Of a DNA stretch of 64,000 nt, positions 44,029-57,114 are shown in pieces (the stretch's first letter is position 1; each line of letters starts with the position of its first letter). The notes under the pieces are model-generated. The model was not told the DNA's origin and did no database searches. It was given only the letters and a program-made list of their open reading frames with translations. The stretch is from Euwallacea fornicatus (Eukaryota > Arthropoda > Insecta > Coleoptera > Curculionidae), in assembly GCF_040115645.1 (NCBI RefSeq), contig NC_089563.1:744001-808000 (forward strand), written 5' to 3'. The position numbers and the translations under genes were made by a program.

Positions 44029-47000
44029 CTGAAACAAGAACAATTTTGTGATGGTAGGTATGAGGTTCCAAATTATCACCATGAATACACAGTTTGGTCC
44101 TTAAGTTTGTAAATATGTTATGTTGTTTTATCGGGGAGACCCGCTTAGAAGGGAATTTTTATGTCTGAACTGGAAGATAGACGTCGAATCGGTCGGTTTA
44201 TAGGTCTAGCCAGTAATCATTATATCAAATTGGGTACCCTGAGCTTTTTGAAGTTGCCTCTCTAGAGGCTTTTATGAGCAGGTAGCGGGCCTTTTATTAA
44301 AGTTTTATCTTGAAATTCTCAATTTCGGATCTTCGCATACGAATATTTCAGGGTCGTAAAACGTTTAGTATGGGTAGGACAATACCGATGAAGATCCTTT
44401 TCGCTCCAAAGAGAAGCTGAAAGAAAATTTTCTGGGTTCCTGAATCACTTTTTATTTGGCCATTAAGAGCGGGTGGATAAAGCCTTAAGCATGTAGTACT
44501 TTTAACTGTCCGAACTATTAATGGTATGGTATAATTAATAAACTAATTTCAATGACTTTGACACAAGTATAAATATAAAGTTTTATGCAAATAGCATAAT
44601 TACAAGCTGGTTTTTAATGGTCTGGTTTACTGCTTGGAATTTGCATTTTTCGTATAATGGGGAGAAGGTCAGTTAAAGGGGCAAGGAAATCCAAAACATT
44701 CTATACAATAAGTCGAATTGGAGCAAGAATATAAGCAAACCAAGAACAAAACTTAGAAGTACAAACCTTCAATGTATGAAACTGGAACTGAATAATTTGA
44801 TGGGTGAGGGTCAAGTCAGTTTCGACAGGGTTTCTTCAGTCAAAAAATGTTAATTTTTGTTAGTTCGTTAAATAGGGCCTTCTTACGTACTACCGTTGTC
44901 CACGACATAACGACGCAATTCAATTTTTTTCCACCCCGTATATATGTTTGTGATTATCATTCTGACCTCGATAAAGCAGCTGATCATGAGGCATCTGGTG
45001 TTTAAGGGTCGTTACCTTCCGCGACACCCCAGTTTATGTCCTTTCCAAGTATGTAGCCATTGTTATCGGCATTTAGCGTATTTGCGACTGGTCTAACGAA
45101 CATCATTACAACAATTAGCTTTAATACCTTTAATGGTGATTGCTTTTGCCACAAATACAAGTTCGTTCTTTGCGGTTGTTTGCCTTCGACGGTGGACCTT
45201 TAAGTTATTTATCATTGTTCCACTTCGCGTTTTCATTTGAGCGAATATCAGAAATTGCGCCCAAATCGATACGAAACCAGAAAACAACAATGGAAGAAAT
45301 GTGGAAGAAAGGAACTGCAAACACTCTAAGGTCCTTGCTCAAAACTTTCTTGGAATTATGTCTTTGAAAATGAAGTAAAACATCTGGTATTATAACGGAT
45401 GGATTTTCTACAATTCAGATTTAAGTTCAAGTATCTTCAATATCTTCCTCATAAAGGAGGCTTAACACGGATTCCAAATCGAAGTATCAAATTTAGGATG
45501 ACATTTAGGCAAATGTAAATGAAATCCGATGAAGAACTGCATGCCTTTTTGTTCTAATAAGTCTTCTTCGTCGAATTTTCATATTTTAAAGACGACTAAT
45601 TTTTTAATCAAATTACGAACTCTAAATTGACCTCGAAAATCCCATTAAACCCCTTTCAACATCCCTAATTTTAAGTCTAGGTAATTTGGATAGATATATG
45701 ATAACTTCATAACTTTTTTCCCTCTGGCTTGGAATACCCCAGGGTCTCATATTGAACCGAAATTATCTGTAATGATTTCAAGTGCAGACTCAACTTCACA
45801 TGTGATGGTCTAAAAAATTGCATCATCAAGTGATCTGCTGATTTCAACGTTGTGACCATAATTTAATTAAATATGAGGAAGAAAGTTAACTGTAAGGAAG
45901 ATAAGAAGAGAAAAGATTGAAAAAGCATAGTATAATTGCAATGAGAGAAATATATCATCGTGTTCAAGTCATCTCCAATGTGATTCTCTTAGCATAATAT
46001 TTAGGAGGAATCTGAAAATATGGTTATGTGAAATATATCAACGAACAGGATTAAGTAATTTTTCGTGTAAGTCATTCTGAAACTGTATTGAAGAATGAAA
46101 AATTTGAATATTGTTGAAAACGGATGGTCAGAAGGGTCTTCCATAAGCTTTTTAATTTGGACTCGAATTGTGGACTCAATAGGCTTTAACTCCTTAGGAG
46201 TTTTAAAAAAAATTAAATAAAATTTCTAATATGACCCTGTTGTAAAAGTTCAAAACAAGGGATTCCATAAGCTTTTCTATGGGTTACAAAATACGCATTT
46301 TTTTGTGATTTAAATTACTGCGGAAACAGATTCCCTTGTTAACAATGATTTTTTTTTTGGCTCGGTCCTTAGTAAAAGTCATATTCAGTTACTTTTAATC
46401 GAGAACAGAGTGCAAATCAACCCCTTAAATTAAGATCTAAGTCGAGTTTTCTCAAAAACAATATATTTTCACACATTTTTTCTGTATCCTTGATAACAAA
46501 GCAGCATCTCCTCGTAACGTTACAGAAAACAACCGTGTGAACGTGCCCATTCATCGTGCAAGCTGCGGGCGTGTCTTGCTGAAACAATTCTTATGAGAAA
46601 TGAATCAATATCATCATTATTGAAATTCTCCGTCAACTTCCAGGAATTTCATTATTGCCCGAAATCAGGCTCTCACACTTATAAACAATTCTAAGGAGTT
46701 CTTCTAGTTATTCCGAGAACTACGTAAATAATACGAAATTTCCAAAAATCCTCAGAAATCTGAAAAAGTTTTTCTACCATATAAAAGTTGCATTTGGACC
46801 TTAAGATTTTTGGGACACTTTAAAAAGTACGGATCGGGTTAGGGACGTGAGGTCCAAGTTAGAAATATTTTTCAGGTCATTAATTAAAGCTCTCAAGAAT
46901 TTGTTATTTATAGAAGATAATTCTAATAGTCAAGATGATCCAAGATGTTCCAATATCTCAAATATTCAAATACATTTTTAAATATCGGTGTTTGTGTAGT

Positions 47001-48966
47001 TACAATTTATACAAGTGAATTAGCGAGTTTGCCTAACTTCTTGGAGTGAATAAATTGGTTTAGGTAACGAGTTTTATACTTAATTTTATGCGAAATTGAA
47101 TCTCAGCATGAAAATCAATTGGAAAGCAAAAATCTCAATTTAGGAGGGGTAGTTTTACCAAGCCTAGCGGTGGGAAAATCGAATGTACCCCAAAGTTTTG
47201 ACGTACTCATGACCCTCAGGTTTTAGATCCCTAAGCGCTGTGCGATTTACGATTGCGCTTTACGATTTAAACTTGACATCGAGTCATCATGATTTATATG
47301 ACAGCCTTGGCGGATAATAAACTATTAAATCACAAGTGATTAAAACGTTATTTAGATCGTTGCTGCGCGCTGAGTAATTGACTTTTAAGATTGAATAAAA
47401 TATTTATATCTAGTTCTTTTGAACGTCATTGCCGAACAACTTTCCACGTCTCAGAATGAAAAATATAGTCCCGAAAAATGTCCGCGCGGTTTTCGGGAAA
47501 GACAAGTTTCAAATTTCAAAATTAAAGAAAAATTGCGATACGGGAACGAAAAGGATTCTCAGATTGAGCTTATAAATTTCTGACCGTCAAATTGTCCCAA
47601 GATGCGTCTAGACGTCTTCTTTATTGAAGCTGCGAACTTTGCTCTTTTGTGCGACTTCAATTGTAGACGCAATAGGCCTGAAAAGAGGGTTTGGAAGTTT
47701 GATTCTAGATTTTTGTAAATCTTCAATGAATGGAGTTTTAATTATCGAGTTTTCTAAGCGACTGGCTAGAAGCAGTACCGGCCTCAAAACAGGACGAGGT
47801 TGGGCGGGGGACTTTTCTGGTCGACGGTTTTTCTCGAAGGCAGGAAAGCGGCGATTAACAATTTCGCCCAGGGCGGTAGATTTGCAGAGGGCGGTAGATT
47901 TGCAGAAGGCGGTAGATTTGCAGAGGCCGGCCCTGGTTAGAAGCATATTCAATTATGGTTCACATCCCGTAACTCCTTATTCACGCCACAAAATGTAGCG
48001 ATTGAGAGTCGCTTTGCATAAAATGAGAAGTCGCATAAAGTTAATATGTTAAAAAAGAACAAAGATACATTTGAATGTCTAAATATAACCCTATTTTTGC
48101 CTGCACGGTTGCCGCTTAATTTGTAGACGTTTTGATTTAATTTGGCATTTCAAACCGTTTTGTTCTTGGTTCATCAACTTTTGCGGTAAAAAATTGTTCT
48201 TTTGGGAACTAAAATAGTGGTCCTGGTTGTTTATTATCGGTGTTCTTATTATTTCTGTTGGTGCAATGTCCAGGTTCTTAAACAGTCAGAAATTATGTAA
48301 ATCTGCTAACGCTAGGAGAAAAACTAAAACCAAAGGAATTATTCGGTTGCAGTTTGTCATATTTACAAAGACTGTTGCATCAAATTGGTTTTAACTGGAA
48401 AAAATAACGAATCTGGAATTTCCTTTAGTGATTTACGTGACTAAATAAGCTTTTTTTAAATGCGTTTATTCGGAACATTTCCTCCAGATCTGTTAATTTG
48501 TTAGAGGCAAAGATCATTATTATTACTTCTACTTCTCTGTTCACTGGTACGATAATTATTTAGTCTGCATCTAACAATGCCCTTAAATACTGCGGAACAC
48601 TGATAGTGTCGCACCAGTGCCTGACAAATTTCTGCTAAATATTAATTTTGAAAAGACGTGGCATCATTGCTAATATGAAACCTGCGAGGTGCATAAAAAG
48701 TTGCGGGATTTGCCCCATAGGCGAAATGTTTACATTTCAAGTTGCTCTCTATAATCTGACGACTACCAGAAAAGTGGAGGCTCGGAAATTTTAAACATCA
48801 ACATTTTGCAAAAATCACAGAAAAGTAGCCAAAAGAGGCAGTCGAAGGTGGCATTTCTTCAGTAAGTAGCAACATTTCTACTTTGGAACTATGAACGTGT
48901 GTGATACGATGGTAATATTAGTCAAATTGTCGGGTGAAAGTCTACATCCCAAAACTGTGAACTTAC
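44029..48966 (-). other. 4.9-kb intron of the methuselah-like gene
   Basis: The donor GTAAGT (48961-48966) and the acceptor TTGTTTCAG (ending 44029) define it. I recognise no transposase or foldback inside, unlike the flanks, apart from a short 18-bp tandem repeat at 47870-47923 and a possible LTR-like edge near 47996. Open frames within it have no domain support. Confidence 0.7.
47870..47923. repeat. Three tandem copies of an 18-bp unit
   Basis: The unit RGGCGGTAGATTTGCAG (with a leading A) occurs three times with one or two changes. It sits in a GC-rich pocket with GGCCGGCCCTGG just after it. It is probably a simple minisatellite. Confidence 0.8.
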
Positions 48967-49665
48967 CAGCATTTTCGAAAATATGTTCAAGACAGAAATT
49001 TGCTGGCGGCAGGAACACTTCGCTGGCATTGACCCACAAACTACCATCGTTGGTCAAATTGCTTTTATGGAACTTTCCCGCCACGACCGGCTCCACTTTC
49101 TCCTCGCATTTTGGAAAACCTGCACCCAACTTAGCACTCGCCCCCACATCAATGCTGTATCCCGGGTCGGAGAACAGGATGCAAGTTGAGTTTGTGTCCG
49201 AGAAAATCGCATCTTTGCCACAACATTTCTTCACTAGCGGCAGAGGTTTTTCTTCAGATTTACTATCAGGCCGGCAAAAGATTACATAGTCATAGTCCAA
49301 ACAGAACTGACTGGGGCCCATTCTTACATCGAAAGTTACGCTCAACATGTCGCCGTTTATCAATGGTACAACAGTCCTGGAAGTGAGATCTTCTATCATA
49401 GATTCTGAAGTGCACTGAGGCCGGCTCGATTCATTTACTGCCCATCTCGGAGGGATTTCTTTAAACTGCTTCAACTGACCCTTGTACAATATATGCAAGT
49501 CCCATGAGGAGTTGAAGGATTTCAAACACCTTCTATCGTAGGTCAGGGTCTCATCTAAGGCACAGCATTTTGCGATTGTTACATACTTTTTTACCGGAAC
49601 TATTTCCGTATTCACCACTCCGAGCAACATGAAGAGGACAAAATCCGCTTTCCACAACTTCATTG
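48967..49665 (-). CDS. Methuselah-like GPCR, signal peptide and ectodomain exon
   Basis: First coding exon. I place the start at ATG 49663, because the ATG 12 bases upstream lies across a good acceptor (GTTTCCAG) that begins this exon at 49665. Residues 1-20 form a signal peptide (KADFVLFMLLGVVNT). The ectodomain has 11 cysteines, including two KCC motifs (C33-C34 and C147-C148), and the next exon adds another. It has N-glycosylation sites at N51, N77, N158, N202 and N212. The doubled C-C-x(n)-C pattern is typical of Mth-like 1 type receptors. The exon ends in ENAG with one base of the Gly codon before GTAAGT (phase 1). In the family these are plasma-membrane receptors. A 5' non-coding exon must lie upstream. 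Confidence 0.8.
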
Positions 49666-50295
49666 CTGGAAACAAGACAAGTTTCTGTCATTCGAGCAAA
49701 ATTAAACCAGATCTGGCGTGTTCGAAATGGCACATTGCCGCCGCTTAAGGTCCGTCTACATCAGATACGCGCCGATAGTCAACTGTGTTTTCTTCGGATT
49801 GCCTCGAAGTCGGAGTTAACAGTTAACCGTGGACCAGCCTTGTCCTTACCTTTCTAGTCTGACTGCGACTATAAAGCGGCGATCGTAAATAGCTGCTCTG
49901 CTACTGCTGTTACTAATGATGGTGGTTATAACGTGGTAGATAGATATAATAGATATTAGAGATGGGTAAATGGATTCTTTGTTGTTGTATTAATCCTTAA
50001 CGAACGAGTGAATTGCTCTACAACAGCGACCAATAAATCGAATTTTAACAAAGTGCTCGATTTTTATGAAAATTTTCAGTAATAATAGATAGCATATGAA
50101 GATGTCACCTCAATACTACGAGTAAGTAACTTGAAATTTGGCTTTTTTCACTAAATTGAGTTACGATTTGCATTCAAAATTGTAAGTGATCAAATTTATA
50201 ATTTACTATGTACGTCTATTTTGTTAGGCGGTCAGCCACTGTAACTAACTTTTCCGAATACATATAATTATTAATGCAATTTTTTATTAGGTAGT
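49666..50295. other. Upstream region of the methuselah-like gene
   Basis: Should hold the 5' intron, the non-coding first exon and possibly the promoter on the minus strand, but I cannot assign a transcription start. The CTATAAAG near 49870 is on the wrong strand for this gene. Confidence 0.35.
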
Positions 50296-50342
50296 AAACT
50301 TAGTTATATATAAGTTAATATAACTTATATATAACTAAGTTT
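50296..50342. repeat. 21-bp perfect palindrome, 5-nt loop
   Basis: AAACTTAGTTATATATAAGTT at 50296-50316 pairs perfectly with 50322-50342 around AATAT. No element ends or ORF are attached. It lies between the GPCR upstream region and a mariner relic. Confidence 0.9.
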
Positions 50343-50554
50343 TAATGGTTTCTGTTACATGGCGTAATTAATTAATCTCGTATCGGGAAGGCCCAATGTT
50401 TATTTCATTTGAAAAGGCTCTTCTTCAGCTATCACCTCAGTGCACGCCAATCAAATATTGTGATAACAATACGCATTTCTATCGCTCTAATAATATCTAG
50501 TTTTGAGCCATCGAAGCGCAATTTGTCACAAGGTATCCTTTTTATTTCCATTTG

Positions 50555-51495
50555 AAGAGAAATATCGTTGAGAGCCATATTATGATGCTGGAGGCTCGTG
50601 CCGGCCATGCGTTATCCATTCAGACTGTGGGATTCTGGTATCGACGATTCAAATCCGGTGATTTTGATGTGAAAGATAAAAAGCGCACCGGGCAACCAAA
50701 AAAGCTTACCCACGACTAATTATAAGCGTTATTGGACATCGACCGAAGTCAAAAGCTAAAAGTGTTAGCAAGATCGTTCCAGGTGACGGAAATGGCCGTT
50801 TTTAAACGTTTGAAAGCAATTGAAATGGTCCAAAACACGAAATTTGGCTGCCCTACAAATCGTAAACGGCAAGACATTCAGCACCGTATTGTCATGTGTG
50901 ATCTGTTGCTACAAAGGTAAAAACGTAAAAGTTTTCTACATCGAATTGTGACCGGCGATGAAAAATCGATCCGATGTGATAACCCGTAATGTAAGAAATG
51001 ATGTTGGAATCCAGGACAGCCGTCAATTTCCATAACAAAGTCCAATATCCACTGATCGAAGGTAACGTTTTGTATTTGATGGGACCAGCGAGGCGTAGTT
51101 TTTTATGAGCTCCTAAAACAAGGTGAAACTATCACGGGGGATCGCTACCGATGTTAACTAATCAAATTGATAAAAGCATTGCGCAAGAAACGGCCTGAAC
51201 GGGACGGCCGTCCCAATAAGTTAATTTTGCAACAAAACAACAGTCGTCTCCATGTGGCGATTCCCGTCAAAAACTGCCTGGAAAATGTCGGCTGGAAAAT
51301 TCTACCCCAACCGCCGTACTCTCCAGATATTGCGCCGTCTAACTACTGCTTGTTTTGGTCAATGGCACATGACCTTGCTGAGCAGCAATTCTGGACATCA
51401 AAATATAGCTCGATTCCTGGATTGCTTCAAAAGACTAGTCGTTTTTTCGCTGCTAAATCCGTCTTTTGCCAAAAAGATGGCAAAAAGTCGTAGAA
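50555..51495 (+). pseudogene. mariner (DD34D) transposase relic
   Basis: Motif order is complete: MMLEARAGHALSIQTVGFWY, RRFKSGDFDVKDKKRTGQPK, a stop pair, then VLARSFQVTEMAVFKRLKAI, LHRIVTGDEKSIRCDNP (first Asp) and WDQRGVVFYELLKQGETI. The block LQQNNSRLHVA follows, with the second catalytic Asp changed to Asn, then PPYSPDIAPSNYCLF, with the third changed to Asn, and a normal C-terminus. At least three stops and frameshifts occur as well. Two of the three catalytic Asp are lost. Terminal repeats were not found. Confidence 0.88.
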
Positions 51496-51499
51496 AATA

Positions 51500-51844
51500 A
51501 TGGACAACATTTTGAATAAACCAGTCGTGCCATTCTCTTTCAAAAAACATGTGTTCTCCAAAAAAGTTTTAAAATTATGAGTACTATCTAATAAATATAA
51601 TTTTTAATAACTCCAAATGGAGAAAATTCGAGTTTTCTGCTTGTAGCACTAGAGTGACGATATATGTCATACAGAGTATCCCTGAAATCGTTCTACAGGG
51701 TTAATTTTAATAATCTGACAAGTTACTGCTAGTCTATTATTGAAGTTACGAAAAAGCTACTTATATAAACGTTTTATAAAAGATATTACATCGCCGAACG
51801 TTTAGAAAACCTTAACTTCGAATGACTTCTTCGGGGTTCTTCAG
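51500..51844. other. Spacer with a possible repeat end
   Basis: An ATACAGAGTATCCCTGAAAT block near 51670 resembles the end motif of other elements here and may be the left end of the next foldback. Nothing else is seen. Confidence 0.3.
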
Positions 51845-52640
51845 GCTTTCGATGCGATTCGGTCTGGTGTGACCACAGAAAAACCCATGTAAATTTCAAT
51901 AACATCTAATTTTATCTCCCCTGTTTGTTTAAGAACAAAATTATATTAGACTTTTTGAAGGTGCGTTTCTGAGGCACTTGCATGTGAAATTTGAAAAATT
52001 TTCTTGGCACCATTTATGAGATATTTTGAAACATGGTTTTCTAAAATCTACAAATTTATAATCCTGCCCTGATATTTTCCTCAGTTAAGCTACCACCAAT
52101 CGTCGCCTTTTTATCTATTGCGATAATATGTAAATGAGTTATGTCAAAACGATTCTATCTTTATTGAAGTTTCGTAAAAAAATGTCCTATATAGTAGCAA
52201 AGAAAGTAAAGATGATTAATTGATACTACATCGGAAAAAGTTGAAATTATTTGAACATTAACTAATTTATAAATAGAATTGGGAATGTTTATTTATTGTT
52301 CATTAATACTATTAAATAATACATTATTTTATTGCTGTTGGATGAATTGAGTAGAGTAGCAAGGCAGCATTATAAATTTGCAGATAAAAAGTTTTTTTTT
52401 TAATATCTCGTAAATAGTGCAAAGAACATTTTTTTATGTTTTACATGCGAGTCCCTCATAAAAAAAAACGTTCAAAAAAGTCTAATACAATTTTTGCCTT
52501 TAAACGACCAAGGAAGATAATATTAGATGGTATTTAGATTTACAAGTGTGGTCCTATGGTCATATTCGCCCGAATCGCATCGAAATCCGAAAAAATCAAT
52601 CAAAGTTACGTTTTTTTGTAAATAGGACCCCCTATATACC
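51845..52640. repeat. Diverged foldback with arms of about 190 bp
   Basis: GATGCGATTCGGTCTGGTGT (about 51853) and following blocks (TATTAGACTTTTTGAA, a GGCACTTGCATGT block, ATGAGATATTTT) reappear inverted at 52395-52592. A GGACCCCCTATATA end-like block closes it near 52630. The core is AT-rich and non-coding. Confidence 0.65.
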
Positions 52641-53390
52641 TATTAATGCATATTTAAATTTCGCTCACTTTTTCCTCCTCAAAAATATATAATATTTCAA
52701 GGTTTGCTTTTGTAGTTTTCGATGTACTATATGTGACTTGAGAAGACGAAGTGCGTCTTTTTAGTCTCTACAGCTAAAATACAGGGAAATTAGTTCAACT
52801 CTTTCTGCTGTAGAGTAAACCATTTTCTAAATTACAATAACAATACACAATCCGTTTAAGGTTTTTGGCTGCAGCTCTAAAAAAGGAACAAGTACTAAAT
52901 CAATTTTAAATTACTGAGTGAATGTAAATAAAATTTTTAACAATTTTTTGCTTGCATTGCTTTATTAAAGTAAAAATCGTTGTCATGATGATGAAAAAAG
53001 TTTGTTTATTCGAGCTCGTTAAAAGGATTTTGTCAATATTTAGTCGCATTTTCTGCATACTTTGGACGTTATTTTTCTCAGAACTGATGGTAAAAAATTA
53101 AAATATTGGATATTATGTAAAAGAGAATTTTATTACTTTTAAAATGAGAAGTCACTCGACTCATGCTCCCATTTGAAATTCCAAAGCTGATTGCGTCCCT
53201 GTTGTTTTAATAAATTTAAAATCCGTACCATTATATGTCTCCTTCGAAAACAAAATCCATACGTCTTAGCGTTTTACGATATTTTTGCAATTACCCAAAG
53301 TAACTGTGGTGAAACGTTTTCGATGCAACACCCCGTATTTCCAATATTGCTTAGTTTTAGTGATATGAAGCGCAAAAGTTATCAAATGAA
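52641..53390. other. Gene-free stretch
   Basis: AT-rich. I see no supported feature. Confidence 0.45.
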
Positions 53391-53392
53391 TA

Positions 53393-54141
53393 CAGGGTGA
53401 TTCATTGGGAATGGGACATGGCGAAACCCGAGATAGGGGACACCAAAATATGACGATTGGCCACAACATGCCTTATATCAATGTTGCGCGTTTCAGAGTT
53501 ACAGGGTGTTAAAAGTTAAAATTTTAAACAAATGAAAAGCCATTAACAAATGAAAAATAAGTTTTATTTAAGTAAATATTCAAAATGACCACCTTCCACC
53601 TCAATGCACTTTACTAACCTTTTCCTCAAAGATCTTTTTATTCCAAAGTGCATTAATGCGGCAAAATATTTATTTGAAAATTAATAAAACCGAGTTGAAA
53701 TGGAAGGACACGAATTAGCTTATAGGTAAAAATCTCGTAAACGAAGAGAGATATCGGGATTGAACAAGAATACCTTTTTTTGCGTAAAAATAGACGCTTT
53801 GTCAATACATTGAATAAAATTTGACCTTAGTTGCACTCATAAAAGAATATGACCAAATATATCGAAGCGGTGGGTTGTAACTAGCGCCCTCTAGAAATTT
53901 CGTAAAAATTAGATCAAAATCCTTATTTGGCATCTTGCAAAGCCTAAGTACGCCGATTTTGGTGTGGATGCTATGAAAACACAAAAAGTTATTAAGGAAT
54001 TTTATAATAAAATTTTAACTTTTAACACCCTGTAACTCTGAAACGCGCAACATTCATATAAGGCATGTTGCGTCCAATCGTCATATTTTGGTGTCCCCTA
54101 TCTCGGGTTTCGCCATGTCCCATTCCCAATGAATCACCCTG
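53393..54141. mobile_element. 749-bp MITE of DD41D type with doubled end motif
   Basis: Inverted arms of about 145 bp, from CAGGGTGATTCATTGGGAAT to its mirror, with TA on both sides. The end motif recurs 109 bp inside each arm: 53393/53502 on the left, 54026/54135 on the right. Arms match closely through CATGGCGAAACCCGAGATAG and CACCAAAATATGACGATTGG. The core contains a C-terminal transposase scrap. Confidence 0.88.
53564..53650 (-). pseudogene. C-terminal tail of a DD41D-type transposase
   Basis: Minus-strand frame KRSLRKRLVKCIEVEGGHFE followed by YLLK and a stop. It matches the basic helix and the HF-x2-LL-type ending of the family. No other part of the protein remains. Confidence 0.7.
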
Positions 54142-54143
54142 TA

Positions 54144-55779
54144 TAATTTTTTTCGAAATAGATACTAACGGCTTTTATTGATTTTCGCCAATTTTGGAAC
54201 AAAAATTTACCACATAAATAGCCATGTTTTGACGTAAGCGGGATTTTTTCTTAATGAATGAAAGTGTTAAAAATGGCGCGTAATTGGTAAGTAAAAGTTT
54301 AGATATTTGTTAGCCCCTGTATGAATGACTTAAGTTTTTCTTTTCCAATAGCTGATTTTGTTTAGAAACTTTTTTGCCTCTTGTAAAATTTTCGCCAGAC
54401 ATACAGTTTCTTTACAAAAAATTATTTATGATACCTTGCTGTTCATCGGTGTGCTAAAAGCAGTATTAAAAAAAGCCCGAGGTTTTGCCCAGTATATCGA
54501 TTAATTTTTTTAATCGAATTTATTTCTGTATTCAAGAAAACGGACAATATTTCGAATATTTGTTGGAAGAATTTACCTAAATTGCTTGTTATTTAGAATT
54601 AAAACTTTTCTCAGTTTTCGTTCCCACTAAACTGCCAGAAGTAACCCCGACGTGAAATTACTATCTGTTGTGCCCACAATTTCAGCCGTAGAAACGTGCA
54701 AAACGATTTCTAAGTTTGACCATTCAAATCACAAAATTCTCTTGTTTGCGATTCACAATTATAAAAACTTTTAATATGAAATCTAATTTCCGTTCTTTTT
54801 GGGAACTCTGGGAACTGAAGCCCGTTGCAGGTACCCTCAATATGAGTCGCAAAAGAGTGCACATTTTCTAATTTATCGAGAACACCTCTGACCACTTGCA
54901 TGAATAATGAGAATTTATTGCCTTCAGGTTTTACAAGATACGTAGCATTTCCGTTTAACGCAATAATTCTCCATTTGAAGTCGTTGTTGACACATCTTAA
55001 TAACCCGAAGTGCTAACAACCTATTTCATCACGTCTCTGCACAATATCAAAACCGAGTCTTCAGTGGTATTTTCCAGTCATGGATAACAATAATTTACCT
55101 AGTTTCAGAATTTGAGGCCGAAACAATAAATTAGGGCAACCTTGTTCCAAAAACTGGCAGAATTGCTACAGCTTCCAGCCACTTAGTTCTAATAAATTTC
55201 AAAACTGTGCGTTGGAATCGAACGAAATCGTGTTTATTGACACTTATCAAAGAAAATTTATAGCTGCAAAACTAGACTTAAGTGGGTTGTATGATTGCTT
55301 CAATGATAATTAATTGGCGTAAGGAAAATGGTCTGGTCTAGCAAACCCAGTCATCAATATTACTACCTTTAATAATGCACTCTTCGATAGTTAATAGTAA
55401 CCTAATTAAGTTCAACTTGCGCCTGAGTAAAAATAGCTTTCTATTTGCACTTGCTCGGGCAAAGCGACCAGACAACTCGACAAAACATTGTGCAAGACGC
55501 ACAACATACATTACTGTAGCTTTACATTCTTGAACGTACCTAGGAGAACCACGACGATAAAATGGCGGGCTGGTATAGACCACAGAAGAGAGCCAGATAC
55601 CAAAATGATCTGTTTATATGAAGGCGAAAATAAATCAGATGGTAATAATTTTGAGTCGAAGCGAATTCACAGGTTATTTGGTTGTAGAGAAAATTGTTAG
55701 TTTAACGACAAATACATGATCCATAATACGCCCCAACACCTCAATGTTTGGACGATATATGGAATATTACAAAAAATTA
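54144..55779. other. Gene-free stretch of 1.6 kb
   Basis: No element ends or exons recognised. Overlapping open frames at 55338-55583 (minus) and 55488-55700 (plus) have no domain features. Confidence 0.45.
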
Positions 55780-56755
<976 letters not shown>

Positions 56756-56766
56756 TTTTACTTCTA
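56756..56766. repeat. Target-site duplication of the LINE, right copy
   Basis: Second TTTTACTTCTA, immediately beyond the truncated LINE 5' end. Confidence 0.85.
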
Positions 56767-57114
56767 TTTAACAGGTTTTTCTATTTCGCCGATGGAAATA
56801 TCAATTCAGGACCTATTTACTCATCACACAGGGTATTTACTAAGCAGTTGTACAAACTTTAAACTAATCTTAATAAAAAAAGTTCATATGGACATGGTTC
56901 CATACCAGCTTGGTTCATGAGAGAGATGACTTTAATTTTTTTTCGTTTCATATTTTAATTACATTTTTGTTCAATAATATATCAATTTGCCGAAATTCTG
57001 GTTACTAGGAGTATCGGTGATGAGAAACTTAACGTTTACTTGGTTTTTTGTTAAATGTCAGAGAACGCGCATTAGTGTTGTACCTGAACGTAAATAACTA
57101 TAACACTTAGTATA

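Noticed and set aside
47870..47923. Possible CRISPR-like array
   Set aside because: Units are contiguous 18-mers without spacers, in a eukaryotic intron.
47608..47998. Overlapping open frames on both strands with repeated VDLQ or CKST blocks
   Set aside because: The repeats come from the 18-bp minisatellite inside the receptor intron; there is no domain, splice or start context.
49865..49880. CTATAAAG as a TATA box for the receptor
   Set aside because: It is on the plus strand, whereas the receptor is on the minus strand.
55338..55700. Two overlapping opposite-strand open frames near a locally less AT-rich patch
   Set aside because: No recognisable domain, and no splice sites that would extend either frame.
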